Source: Trichomonas vaginalis G3
Taxonomy: Eukaryota; Parabasalia; Trichomonadida; Trichomonadidae
Reading direction: 5' to 3'
Assembly (NCBI RefSeq): GCF_026262505.1
Contig: NC_067203.1
Location: 7,564,001-7,628,000, forward strand
DNA: 64,000 bases
Shown: positions 10,701 through 21,600 of the stretch, piece after piece
How positions within the stretch are numbered: position 1 is the first letter of the stretch
Layout: the number at the start of each line of letters is the position of its first letter
The notes under the pieces: model-generated
The model's database searches: none
What the model was told of the DNA's origin: nothing
Seen by the model: the letters and a program-made list of their open reading frames with translations, nothing else
Program-made: the position numbers and the translations under genes

Positions 10701-12174
10701 GTATTCGAATGGGAATGAAGTGGCCTTCAAGTCAATGGAGTTGGCCCAGATTGGGAACTTGCCATCTTCGAGTTTTAGACCGTGTAATGGATTCCATTCA
10801 CCAAGTTCTGGGATTGAGCCAACGACAACAACGGATTGTGTACTGTGGACATATGGACAGTTCACTTGGAAGTGCGTCTTTACAAATGTAGGACGAACAA
10901 GCTCTGGTTCGATCGGATCTGGCATAACTGTGTTGGTTCTGCGGTTGAGAACTTCTTTGAATGTTGCACGTGTGAAGGCGTTCATGACTGGGTCCTTCCA
11001 ACGGTACTGGTCGGCGATTTCGATAATTGTTGGGGAAGGAGTGGCTCCGATTTCGAGTTTGTGGTTCTCATCTGGTTCCCAGTAATCTACACCGCCTGTT
11101 CTTGAGACTATGTACTTATATTCAATTGTTCTTGGCTTTGTTGACAATGGAATCATGAATGTCGTTGACCAGTAGTCAAGATTGCCTTCGAAGAAGAGTG
11201 GGACGGCTTCATCTGACTTCCAGTTGCCAAGTTCTGGGATATTGCCTGATACATAAAGTTCTTGGCCATAATGTGTGAATACACGGGTCCTAAGGCGGAT
11301 AAGAACGCCGCTAAGAGGATTTGTGACATTAAAGGTGTCATAGACGTGTGAATCTGTGGTAAAAAGTGGCAAGACACGAAGAGGAATTGATTCTTTAAGG
11401 TAAGCACCGAACTGTGTCTTGAAGTAATAACGGTATTTGATTGGTTCGGTAATTGGCTCGTCAAAGGTGATCTTAACGGAGTAATTGTAAGGTCCGTTAA
11501 TCTGAGTCAAAGTAATTGCGTCGCTGATGACGTTGTTGCCGAGAGCTGGGTGGTCTCCAATGATGTATGGTATGCTGCTACCACCTTTATCGCACTTTAA
11601 GTAGAAGGTAACCTCGAATGAGCCTTCCATACGAAAAGTTAAATGATAGTTAATTTTTTTTCTATCGGGAATAGAATAATTTTTTTTCGAATGAATTGGC
11701 CAAAATTTGAGAGACGAAGATTTAAGTTCCTCTCAATTTGAAACCATAGAAATCTTCGAAAATTGTTATCCTTATGCTTGATAATAAGATTTTGAAATTT
11801 CAATTATTGAAAAAACGATAAATTCGTACCGTAAGATCTTATAGAACCATAATTTTTGAGCAAAATATTGAAAGCAGGACTCAATACTATATAAAATAAT
11901 TACAGTAGTGGCCGGTTTTGTATAGCAAATTGAGTGGGAGAATAAGAAGATAAGCATGTTTGATCTGAAACGATGGTAACAAATATAGGTACAGTACCTA
12001 CTGTGAAACTATCATTACTTTGCGTACGGGCACACCTCTAGGAATCTAAGGGAATCTAACTCTTAGAGAATTTATTGTACTGCATTGAAGAATTCGATAT
12101 AAAAAGCATGTGGCGATGAAGATTCTTGAATTCTTGCAAAAATTTGAAAAATCAATTTTAGATTCATCGATTTT
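7731..12174 (-). repeat. Right arm of large inverted duplication
   Basis: Reverse complement of 3226-7668. It ends at AGATTCATCGATTTT (12160-12174); beyond this CATATGCC does not match the sequence outside the left arm. Includes the second glucanotransferase copy and its flanks. Confidence 0.9.
8524..11630 (-). pseudogene. 4-alpha-glucanotransferase, right copy, frameshifted elsewhere
   Basis: Same gene as the left copy with the same start context and stop. It is intact where the left copy is broken (near 9210) but broken at about 10630, where one C of a CC pair present in the left copy is missing. The first 344-residue frame (three CBM20-like segments) therefore ends early and the catalytic part continues as a separate 713-residue frame (8524-10665). 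All GH77 catalytic residues lie in that second frame. A visible substitution is a Tyr for His in the second CBM20 segment (VDYWEPDE). The ancestor of both copies was evidently intact. Confidence 0.85.
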
Positions 12175-12284
12175 CATATGCCATGCAACAATACTATCAG
12201 AAAAATAATTTTAATGTATTTGTTCTTCTCCGGAATTATCAAACTTTACATCACAAATGTTGGAGAAATAAAAAAAATCAATCA

Positions 12285-12356
12285 AACTCTCAATGTATGA
12301 TACAATTCAGCCATTCTCTGTAATCTCGCACGCCACCATGCGAATCCATCCTTCTC
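12285..12356 (-). repeat. 72-bp fragment of glucanotransferase gene
   Basis: Identical over 72 bp to 9673-9744 (GH77 region) in the same orientation, 110 bp outside the end of the right arm. Both ends are abrupt and it sits in unrelated AT-rich sequence. It looks like templated filler DNA from a repair event. Not a gene. Confidence 0.9.
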
Positions 12357-13185
12357 TTAGAAAGAAGCAATCTCTGCATCAGGATTGATTTCAAATTAAT
12401 TTTTTTATTCTCTGATTTAGACTCTCAAATGAAATATGATTTCCTGCTTCCATAAGTTATATTACAACGAATATTATATCATCCATCAATTTTGACATGT
12501 CTAACAATCAATTTTTATGATATACTTAAATTAATTCAGTAATAATCCCAGATGATATATTCTTTTTCTTTAACGCATGAATAAATGCATATCAAAATAT
12601 TTTCTTATTTTACATATAGATATATGTTATAAGAAGATGTTTATTGTCTCAAAAAATTTTTGATATTAAAAATCTCCAAATGTAAGTTCATAACTTAGGT
12701 ATTTTGGATTTATCAGAAAATTACAGAGGAATAATAATAAATGCAACAGACCATACTGAACTAATTTAATGATTTTCAAATATGATTAATAATGGATCTC
12801 TTGATTCGGGTATAAATAGATCATCGTTTAGCAATAGCAGGTACCTTTTATGGGTTCTTGTAATATGAACAATTTATTTCGAAAAATTGAATAAGCGAAT
12901 CTTTAGCTAACGGAAAACTCAGACTGGCTCCAATTTGAAACTACAAGAGCCATCCCCTCCGACGTTCCCATTCCTTTATTTTTTTTTCTCCTCCAAAATT
13001 AATGTCGATAAAAAAATTGGATAAAAATTGAATCTGAATTACGAATCTGAAAATAAATATTATTTCACACACATCGGGTAGCTCAATCAATCACACATTA
13101 AGTGAAGTATTCAAACCAGAACTGCCTTTTCAAAATTCAATTGTTTGATTGATAATATACAATATCTGACACTCAAATTATTTAG
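12357..13185. other. AT-rich intergenic DNA
   Basis: No supported gene or repeat. Frames on both strands are short. In the frame of the cysteine peptidase the first stop upstream is at 13183-13185. Confidence 0.5.
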
Positions 13186-13317
13186 CAGTATTATATCAAT
13201 ATTAACTTTTTTCTTCCAAAGATTAATTCAAATTCGAAAATTGTCAATTTTTGGAAAAAGACTTCATTTCTACAAATATTTGTTCAACAACATGAGCAGA
13301 AAACCTTCCTCGGATGG

Positions 13318-14193
13318 ATGCGCGAGACAGGCAACATCTTCACAGGCGAAGAATACCAGACACGCCTTGGCATCTGGCTTGCTAACAAGCGCCTTGTTCA
13401 GGAGCACAACCGCGCTAACCTCGGCTTCACATTAGCCCTTAACAAGCTTGCTCACCTTACACCAGCTGAGTACCGCGCACTCCTCGGTTTCAAGCCAAAC
13501 GCCATGCATTACCAGGCAGTCAAATCCAACGCTGTTCCAAACGATAAAATTGACTGGCGTGAGAAAGGTGTTGTAAACCCAATCCAGGATCAGGGCCAGT
13601 GCGGTTCTTGCTGGGCTTTCTCTGCTATCCAGGCTCAGGAATCCCAATACGCTATTTGCTACGGCAACCTTCAAAAGCTTTCCGAACAAAACCTTGTTGA
13701 CTGCACTACATCATGCCACGGCTGCAATGGCGGTCTTATGATCAACGCTTACGATTGGGTTATCAAACATCAGGATGGAAAGTTCATGTTAGAGAAGGAT
13801 TACCCATACTCCGCTGTTGGTGGATCATGCAAGTTCGACAAGAATAAGGCTGTTTCTAAGATTGTTTCCTATTATAACGTTAATGAACAAGATGAACACG
13901 ATCTTGCTAGCAAGGTTTCAACAATGGGCCCAGCTGCTATCGCTATCGATGCTTCCCACTTCTCATTCCAACTCTACTCTCAGGGCATTTATGATGAACC
14001 ATCCTGCTCCCCAGTTATGCTCGACCATGGTGTTGGCTGCGTTGGCTACGGCACAGAAGGCAGCACAAGCTACTGTATCGTTCGCAACTCTTGGGGCAAC
14101 GGTTGGGGCGAGAACGGCTACATCCGTATGATCAAGGACAAGGCTAACCAGTGTGGTGTTGCTACAATGGCTACCATTCCAATTGATAAGTAA
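13318..14193 (+). CDS. Papain-like (C1A) cysteine peptidase, 5' end missing
   Basis: Clan CA family C1 peptidase of the trichomonad CP type; family members are lysosomal or secreted and degrade proteins. From the first in-frame ATG (291 residues) it has an I29-like propeptide (about 10-60), then the mature enzyme: oxyanion Gln92 and catalytic Cys98 (QGQCGSCWAF), His237 (LDHGVG) and Asn257 (RNSWGNGWG). The frame is open upstream to 13186 and still reads like propeptide just before the Met (HEQKTFLGW), but has no ATG and no signal peptide. An ATG at 13292 is out of frame by one base. So the true N-terminus has been replaced or frameshifted. The mature enzyme is complete. It may be a 5'-truncated pseudogene. 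Confidence 0.8.
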   Translation: MRETGNIFTGEEYQTRLGIWLANKRLVQEHNRANLGFTLALNKLAHLTPAEYRALLGFKPNAMHYQAVKSNAVPNDKIDWREKGVVNPIQDQGQCGSCWAFSAIQAQESQYAICYGNLQKLSEQNLVDCTTSCHGCNGGLMINAYDWVIKHQDGKFMLEKDYPYSAVGGSCKFDKNKAVSKIVSYYNVNEQDEHDLASKVSTMGPAAIAIDASHFSFQLYSQGIYDEPSCSPVMLDHGVGCVGYGTEGSTSYCIVRNSWGNGWGENGYIRMIKDKANQCGVATMATIPIDK

Positions 14194-14815
14194 AATCTTC
14201 AAGTCAACCTCTTTATTTAAATTTATTATTTTTATTAATTTCAAACTAAGTGAACTAAAGCGGTAAGAGTTTTATCTGGTAATGATTTAAATTTATCAGA
14301 CATTTTAACAAAAAAATTCAAAATTAAAAAATTTCATATCTTGAATTCATATGAAATTATAAATAGATATGTATGGTTGATTAACATTCCGAAGCATCAC
14401 ATGTATTTCATTTCCTGAAGATATTTTCTGATAAAATTTCCATCAAAGATCAATTCATTCAAAAATTCGTAGGATTTCAATGCTAATTGCAATAATTTTT
14501 CTCTTTGTATCAATAATTGCTATGTGAAATTATCTTTCTTTTCATTTCAAATAGAAATGAATACTGAATTTCTTTCATTGAACATTAATCCATATTTCAA
14601 ATCATTATCTTCCCTTTCGTACAATCCATGGCTTCATATGCTTATCATTCCTTTCATAATCTCGTTTCAATATTATTGAATGATCTCTTTCGAAAAGAGA
14701 GATATGGAATCATTGTAATAAATATTATCGATAACCTAGTTGACTCCAAGAGCAACAACAGTAATAATAAAAAACTTTGTAATTCTGAGTATATTCAAAT
14801 CTAAAATAAAAAAAT
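14194..14815. other. Intergenic, convergent genes
   Basis: AT-rich spacer between the 3' ends of the cysteine peptidase and MCM5. No gene or repeat recognised. Confidence 0.5.
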
Positions 14816-16912
14816 TTAGTCAGTATCTTTTTCATCGGCACGAGCTCTTTTGAGGGATCTTCTATTATTGCAATATTCGAACTCACCTCTATAGAGCATT
14901 GTCTGTATAACTCTAACAATTGCAAAATCAGTGAACTTTCTCTTTAATTCCGCGATCAAAGCACTTTCATTAATTCTACTTGAAAGAGGGCATCTTCTAT
15001 TAATGTAATCCTGAACTTTATTGACTTCCTGGCGCTGTTCATCTGTCATTGGTCCTTCTGGAGCGAGAATTCCAGTAGAAGCAGCATTGAATGTAGAGAC
15101 TTTAAAGAGTCTAATTGCTTCTCTAACATGTTCTTCTTTACATTCATCTTTCTGTTCCATTTTAGCTAAACTCTCTGTAACTCTGATGAGAGCTTCGAGT
15201 TGTCTAACTGTAATTGGAATACTCTGTGTGTTATCTATCTGAGAACGCATCTGTACATACTCAGATTTAAGTAAATTGTTCGCTGCATCGCCAAGTGATG
15301 GATTGCAATGAGCTCTAACATGTTGGATGAACTTCTTGAGATCACCAGTCTGAGTATTATTTGTCTGTTCAGCGCCTGCACCTGTGTGGATCTTCAAAAC
15401 GTGCTCGGCAATGTTTCTATCACGTGCTTCATCTTTAACATCTCTCAAAACGAAAATCAAGTCGAAACGTGACAAAATTGTTGTTTGGAAGTCAACATTA
15501 TCTCTCGCAGTCTTGAGATCATCGAAGCGACCACTTACTGGGTTAGCAGCAGCGAGAACAGCTGTTCTTGTGTTCAAAACTGCTGTGATACCGGCCTTTG
15601 CAATAGAAATTGTCTGTTGTTCCATTGCTTCGTGGATTGCAACTCTATCATCTTCTCTCATCTTATCGAATTCATCGATGCAAACAAGACCACCATCTGC
15701 AAGAACCATTGCACCGCCTTCAAGGAAGAATTCACCACTTCCTTTTGCGCGAACAACTGTTGCTGTGAGACCAGCAGCCGAGGAACCTTTACCTGATGTA
15801 TAGACACCAATAGGAGTAACACTGTGTGCGAACTTAAGCAACTGTGACTTGGCAACTGATGGATCACCAAGAAGAAGAACGTTAATGTCACCACGAATCT
15901 TCATTCCATCTGGTAAATTCTTTCTGACACCAGAGAACAATTGGCAGCAGATAGCTTCCTTAACATCTTGCATACCGTAAATTTCTGGTGCGAAGGCCTT
16001 GATGATGGCTTCTCTGTTGGGGAATTGTGCGGATAATTCTGAAACTGATTTTGTATTAAGTTCTTCTACTATTGGATCAACAATACCAACAATGCGAAGG
16101 ACTTGCTTCTGTACTTTATCGTTGATTTTCATCATCTGAAGAATGGCAACAAAGAGCTTTCTTGTACCTGGAATAAGATTATTTGAAAGAGCACGATCAA
16201 CACTGGCAGAAATGTGTCTTGGCATTTCACCTGGTGGAACATCTTCTGGTGCTTCCTGTATTTTGATAAACTGATAATCTGTGAAAGTAGAATTATCTGG
16301 TAAAATTGTGTATGGATCAAGTGGACAGCTACCACCGGCAACAGCTGGACCTCCTTCTTTTGGCCTTGGTCTCTGGCACTTCCTTGGAAGTTGGAAGCCG
16401 GAGTTCTTGCATGAAATTGTTAAAATATGTCCGCAACCCGAGCAGACAGCCTTAATTTCTGTAGCACGTGATGAAACAGGTGTTGTTGATATAACAAGAC
16501 CTGGAACAACAATAAGTTTCTTAATTAAGTTCGAATCTATTTCTCTTAAAGGTGTTGGCTCAGAATTTGTTGTAAGGAGAATTTGAATTGGTGGAACATC
16601 TTCTGTAATTTCTTTTGCGTAGTTAGTAACAGCTTGTTCGAAAAGTTCTAAACATCTTTCTGGTTCATTGAAAATTAAATGGCCCAATTGATTATCATAG
16701 CCCATAATAGCATCTAAACTAACTGTAACTGAAGGATTTGGCGCGTGAAGACATCCCTGGATCTGATCTCTCATTGATGATGTTCCATCTTCTGTACGAA
16801 ATGTTCTGAAGAAGTGATCAAGCTTTTTCATGATAACATAATCGCTATTTTCGCCGCCTTCTTGCTCAATATGAGATTCTGTTGTATAGATTTCGTTTGG
16901 TTCCCACGTCAT
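14816..16912 (-). CDS. MCM5: DNA replication licensing factor MCM5
   Basis: 698-residue subunit of the MCM2-7 replicative helicase, which unwinds DNA at nuclear origins. The N-terminal domain has the zinc site with cysteines 157, 160, 179 and 196 and the MCM5-like stretch CPLDPYTILPD. The AAA+ domain shows Walker A GDPSVAKSQ (349-357), Walker B VCIDEFD (410-416), sensor-1 Asn457 and the arginine finger SRFD (481-484). A C-terminal winged-helix-like segment ends in a region resembling MCM5 (LYRGEFEY). Length and order fit the family and the frame is unbroken. MCM5 rather than another paralogue is judged from the zinc-region and C-terminal wording. Confidence 0.9.
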   Translation of the reverse strand: MTWEPNEIYTTESHIEQEGGENSDYVIMKKLDHFFRTFRTEDGTSSMRDQIQGCLHAPNPSVTVSLDAIMGYDNQLGHLIFNEPERCLELFEQAVTNYAKEITEDVPPIQILLTTNSEPTPLREIDSNLIKKLIVVPGLVISTTPVSSRATEIKAVCSGCGHILTISCKNSGFQLPRKCQRPRPKEGGPAVAGGSCPLDPYTILPDNSTFTDYQFIKIQEAPEDVPPGEMPRHISASVDRALSNNLIPGTRKLFVAILQMMKINDKVQKQVLRIVGIVDPIVEELNTKSVSELSAQFPNREAIIKAFAPEIYGMQDVKEAICCQLFSGVRKNLPDGMKIRGDINVLLLGDPSVAKSQLLKFAHSVTPIGVYTSGKGSSAAGLTATVVRAKGSGEFFLEGGAMVLADGGLVCIDEFDKMREDDRVAIHEAMEQQTISIAKAGITAVLNTRTAVLAAANPVSGRFDDLKTARDNVDFQTTILSRFDLIFVLRDVKDEARDRNIAEHVLKIHTGAGAEQTNNTQTGDLKKFIQHVRAHCNPSLGDAANNLLKSEYVQMRSQIDNTQSIPITVRQLEALIRVTESLAKMEQKDECKEEHVREAIRLFKVSTFNAASTGILAPEGPMTDEQRQEVNKVQDYINRRCPLSSRINESALIAELKRKFTDFAIVRVIQTMLYRGEFEYCNNRRSLKRARADEKDTD

Positions 16913-17100
16913 GAATTTTTAAACGTCATTTTCAAAGATTGAAAATTTTCCTCTTGAAACTAATTGTTCTTACAAATTCGACTACATAACAATACATGTT
17001 TGATTGCATTTTAATGATCCATAATTATAATACTTATGAATTGGATAATTTTGGTTAATTCAAGTTAACTTCTCAGAAAATTTATAGAATATTATTGTAA

Positions 17101-17165
17101 ATGCTGGATTGGCGACGGAGCTTGTGAAGCCTCGTGACGCTGTCCCTAGTTTTAACCATGAGAAA
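17101..17165. ncRNA. GC-rich structured segment, possible small RNA
   Basis: A ~60-base island much richer in G and C than its surroundings, between MCM5 and the next gene. GGAGCTTGTGAAGCCTC can form a stem with GCTT/AAGC around a GTG loop, extended by further pairs. No tRNA arms, spliceosomal RNA motif or long reading frame is evident. Listed only as a candidate. Confidence 0.2.
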
Positions 17166-17262
17166 ACAAATAGATTGAGGTATTTCCTTCAAATAGATTT
17201 TTATGATAAATGTATATTTTATTTATAATTGTACAATATATCTATCATTAAATATAGAAATA

Positions 17263-18210
17263 TCAACGTCGTAAAAGGTGTATTATTGTCAGCAATGGAG
17301 ACGCGAGAAGGCCGAAGTTCTTACAAGAAATTTGAGACAAACAAAATCTTTTGTTTGGGATATCTGTAAATAAAGACAATAAAGAGATAATGGCATATCC
17401 ATTCTCCAAGTTTCTGCCACTAATAAGTGTTCCGTTAGAAATCTTAATGGATTTTATTTCATAAATATCTGGAGTTCTATGATCAGAATAAACAAATACA
17501 GATCCGCCAGCACCATCAACTCCTGAATCTCTACCACAACCTCCTCCATACAATCCCCCTCCGGAACCTCCGTGACGTCCTAGTGTATGCAGTTCACATC
17601 CACTTCCAAATGAGCCCGACCGAAATCCCATTCCTGGTCCATATTGCGTTCCACCAGTCGAACCACTAGCGTTAGCTCCATTTTCTCCACCACCATAATT
17701 GTATCCATATGGATAAGTTATTATTTCATGGAGCTTTTTCGAACATTTTTCCCCTATATGACCCCGTCCCCCTCCACCACCCCCAATCAGAAATCGTGTA
17801 TGTGTGTCATTTTTTGACATTCTGAAGTCTGTAGCACCACCGCCTGAGCCTGCATTGAATCCAGGACCACCACCATTGAATGAAGGAGGACTAGGACCAT
17901 TAGAATTCCATTCTCCGCTTGATCCTACATACAGATAAATGGGAATTTTATTTGGAATAATGACTTCTGCGCGCCCGTAACCACCATATCCTGATGGAAG
18001 GGGCGCACACGACATATCTGAGCCTCGAGCTCCAAAGACTTCAAACAAATATTTTCCAGGATTAAGTTTGATTTCGAAACCAGAGCAGTTTTGTGAATTA
18101 GTACAAGGATATCGAAATGTAACTGATGTGGAATTATAATTTGTATTGTCAGAATCTACGAATTCGCTGTTTAAATATGAATACTCGCCAAAATTAAAGT
18201 AGTGCTGCAT
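17263..18210 (-). CDS. Glycine-rich ALK/LTK-like domain protein
   Basis: 315 residues with a beta-rich, glycine-rich module of the ALK/LTK type, found in many trichomonad surface or secreted proteins. The N-terminal part (about 20-65) is the usual beta segment ending LNPGKYLFEVFGARGSD. Glycine clusters follow (SGYGGYGRAEV, IGGGGGGRGH, GGSGGGLYGGGCG), and a closing strand NGYAIISLL. No confident signal peptide or membrane anchor at the start; the last 45 residues lose the glycine pattern and may be a tail. Partners and role unknown. Recognition rests on the glycine pattern and cysteine placement. Confidence 0.65.
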   Translation of the reverse strand: MQHYFNFGEYSYLNSEFVDSDNTNYNSTSVTFRYPCTNSQNCSGFEIKLNPGKYLFEVFGARGSDMSCAPLPSGYGGYGRAEVIIPNKIPIYLYVGSSGEWNSNGPSPPSFNGGGPGFNAGSGGGATDFRMSKNDTHTRFLIGGGGGGRGHIGEKCSKKLHEIITYPYGYNYGGGENGANASGSTGGTQYGPGMGFRSGSFGSGCELHTLGRHGGSGGGLYGGGCGRDSGVDGAGGSVFVYSDHRTPDIYEIKSIKISNGTLISGRNLENGYAIISLLSLFTDIPNKRFCLSQISCKNFGLLASPLLTIIHLLRR

Positions 18211-18669
18211 TACATACTAATAAATAAAAACATTTGATGATGTGAAAATTGCTTTTCTAAGAATTACTTTTATCAAAAACCGAACCTATAATTTTTTCAC
18301 TTGCCACATTCTTTCAAAATTGGATCTATCTCGATATAAGTAATAAACAATTATGATCTATGAATGCACTATATCTCAAAGTATTTATAATATAACTGTT
18401 TAGAAATGAACTTTTCCAAAGGACTATCGATAACATATATAACTAAAAAGTGGATCCGTACACTCAATATAATACTTATACTATGCTTTGATCAATGGTA
18501 TATTCAAGAACAAAGCAAGTCCTGCCTAAAATTGAGGTCTATCGTCCTTTTTTTTTGACGTAGAATTTTTTTTGTACGCTTTAAAAAATCGCTATAAAAA
18601 ACTGTATTATGCATCTAAATAAACATGATTTTTAATATTTCTACAAAAAAATATAATAATAAAAAAAGC
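18211..18669. other. Intergenic
   Basis: AT-rich spacer between two minus-strand genes. No gene or repeat recognised. Confidence 0.5.
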
Positions 18670-21600
18670 TTATGATAATATACTATTTTCAGGTTGACCC
18701 AAGTTTCTTGCCAGTATAATTAATCTGTTTCCTGTGACATCGTTCTCAGGCATCAATGAAACAACGTGGTTGACGAAATCAACAAGCTTTGCCTTTTCAA
18801 TAAACTCAGCCAAGTTGAATTGTTCGCCAATTGCTCTTACAGTTTGCAAAGCCACCTCAATTATTTCAGGATACATCAACTTCGGAGTTTCCAACACGAT
18901 GCAAATTGCTCTTAATATCTGCTGGTAAAATGATTTGAGTTTTGTTGTGTCACTTACAGAGAGAAGTTTAAGAGATAAATAAACTAATCTCGGCTGATCA
19001 GAAATTGCGACTTGTGGCAACACAATTTTTAGTAAATCGTGTTCTTGAACGCAATTAGGAACAGTGTGGACCAAACTAACAGCAGTTTCCATGATTTCGC
19101 ATCGATGAACTACATCATTAACGAAATCCTGCATCAAACAAGACACAATCAAAGAAACTTGAGGAATTTCACCTCCGTTTTCAGCCACATTTCTCATGAT
19201 TGTGTGGTTTGTTGTTGTGTCTCCTGAAGCGGAAGACAAAAACAACTGCGCGAATAATTCCAAAACACCATTATCTGTTAAAACAGGAACTCCTGCTGGA
19301 TGAGAAGACAAAGCACCAATTAATCTTACAGCGGCATTTACGTGGTTTTTATCTGAAAGCGCTGTAACTAATAACTGGATGATTCCATCCATGTGTTTTG
19401 TCTTTTTACAATATTTCTCTGATAGACATAATATTGTAAATATTTGGAGTCTTTGTACAACATGTTCTTTCATCTGCAAAATTGTATTTATCAATGAAGA
19501 ATCAGCGAGTTTCTCGCGAACTTCATCGATATTGCAGATACAGAACAAAACAAATAAAGCTCCTCTGTCATGTTCTTTTTGTATCAAGTCTTCCAATGTT
19601 GAAAACAAATCAGGAATCTTGATAAGTTTCTTGAAAACATCAGGATCATTTTTAAGACAATCCTGCAAGAATTTTATCAAAATATTGGAGATGTTTGATA
19701 ATTCCGTGGCCTTTAAAATACAGAATATCAAATCAGACCTGAATTGCCCATCATTTGCTTGAATTAATGTTTGAACAAAAGCGGGAGGAACAATGAATTT
19801 TTCGCACAACAAATGATAGAAACATCTCATTTGTGTTGGATTCATTGTTTGGCAACATGGCTTCAACAAAACAGCAATTGCATTGAAGGCTTCTTGGTCT
19901 TCAACATCAGCACTGATTTGGATTAATGCTGGCCCGATTTTACTCCAAAAGTCACTCAAAACTTCTGAATCAAATCGAGTAAGGAACTGAATAATGTGTT
20001 CGTTTGTTGAGCCACCATTTGGACTCAAGAAACCAACGATTTTAGGGAGATATGGTTGTAGTTTAACCAATTGATTGACAGGCACTTTCAAACCGAATTT
20101 AACAGCAGCGGACATCGAAGTTCCCTTTGGTGTTTCGACACATGCATGGAACATTTCGAGTCCTCCGTTTGAAAGGAATTTTTCGAACTCGCTTTCATCC
20201 AACGCGACACTTGCTAACAAAAGGATTGAATCAAGGTTTGATTGGCATCCAACCAAGTTAGGAACGATCTTCATTGTTCTCAGCCAATTCCTTATTTTGT
20301 CATCGTATTTGTTAGCAATGAAATAAGAAACAGAAGTGAACATGGCGTTCGAAGGATCTTTAAGAATCTGTTCGACGTAATCGAAGTCCAAAGGTGGACA
20401 ATGATGTGTCTTCTTGATAACGGAGAAAGAGATTGAGCATTTCGGTGATTTCCCGGTGTCGTTTTGTGCGATGTCTGTTCCTGGGAAATATATTTCTCCG
20501 TTTTCAAAAAGATCGATAATTTCATCGAAATTCGGTCTGTCGTTTGGATTTTTGTTCCAACAACGAGTGATGAGCTTCTTCATACCGTCAGGAGTATCGT
20601 TTGGAATAGGAAGTCTCCAGCCACGTGTAACAACATGCTCGTAAATTTGTACTTGCGACATTTCAGCGTATGGCACTTTTCTCATCAACATTTCCCAAAG
20701 AACTACGCCGTAGGAGAATGTATCGACCTTTGGACCATATCTGGAATGCATAAGTACTTCGGGTGCAGTGTAATGAGGGGTTCCGACGCCGCCAACGAGC
20801 TCTTGATTATCTTTCATAATTCCTGAGAGTCCGAAATCGGCTACGAAGCCATCGTTGTACTCATCCAATAATATATTCAATGTCTTGAGGTCCCTGTGAA
20901 CAATATTCATGGAATGGAGGTGAGACATGCCTAATGCGACTTGGTAAGCGATTTTGGTAAGTTCGTTGGCTGTAAGAGGGACTCCGTTTGGTCCTAATCG
21001 ATGTAATCTGTCGAATAATGACTTGCCTGGGCAAAATCGCGTAATAATTCGATAAGGTTGAGTAATATGAGCTCCGACAAGCTCCAAAACAAATTGGTGA
21101 CGAACAGAAGCCATTGTTTCGACCTCTGCGTATAATGATGCCCATGATGACATCGTTAATCTGTCTCTACGTAATTCTTTTACTGCAACTACTTCGCCTG
21201 TTGATAATCTCGTAGCTTTGAAGACGGTTCCAAATCCGCCAGCACCTATTTGCGAATCCATGCGGATATCTTCAAGAGGAATGTTGATGTTTTTGAATTG
21301 GCCTAATAACTCTTCAACTCGCTTCTGCATTTGCGCAACAGGAAAGCCGTTGCATGACGGACGTCGCTGATTGTTGCGCCTTCGTGTGGAAGACTCTTGT
21401 GGTAATAAGCGTTTGACTTCGGCTAATTTTGTTTCAATTTGTTGTTGAACGCCAACAGCATCAGAAGTATCGATCTTAGCCATGATTTCTTGCAATGACT
21501 GTTTGAGATTCTTGAGATCTGCGCGCTTGTTAACTTGTTCTTGCTGCTCATCAAATTGAATTATTGATGTAGCCAATCCAAATTGTGGTATTAGTGTAAG

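Noticed and set aside
13145-13435. 96-codon frame overlapping the peptidase start
   Set aside because: Out of frame with the conserved propeptide and reads as noise after 13318.
15384-15803. Plus-strand frames opposite MCM5
   Set aside because: Antisense shadows of the conserved AAA+ domain.
17101-17165. tRNA or spliceosomal RNA
   Set aside because: No T-arm, anticodon arm or known snRNA motif; kept only as an unnamed structured candidate.
19379-19762. Plus-strand frames opposite the kinase tail
   Set aside because: Antisense shadows of a leucine-rich coding region.
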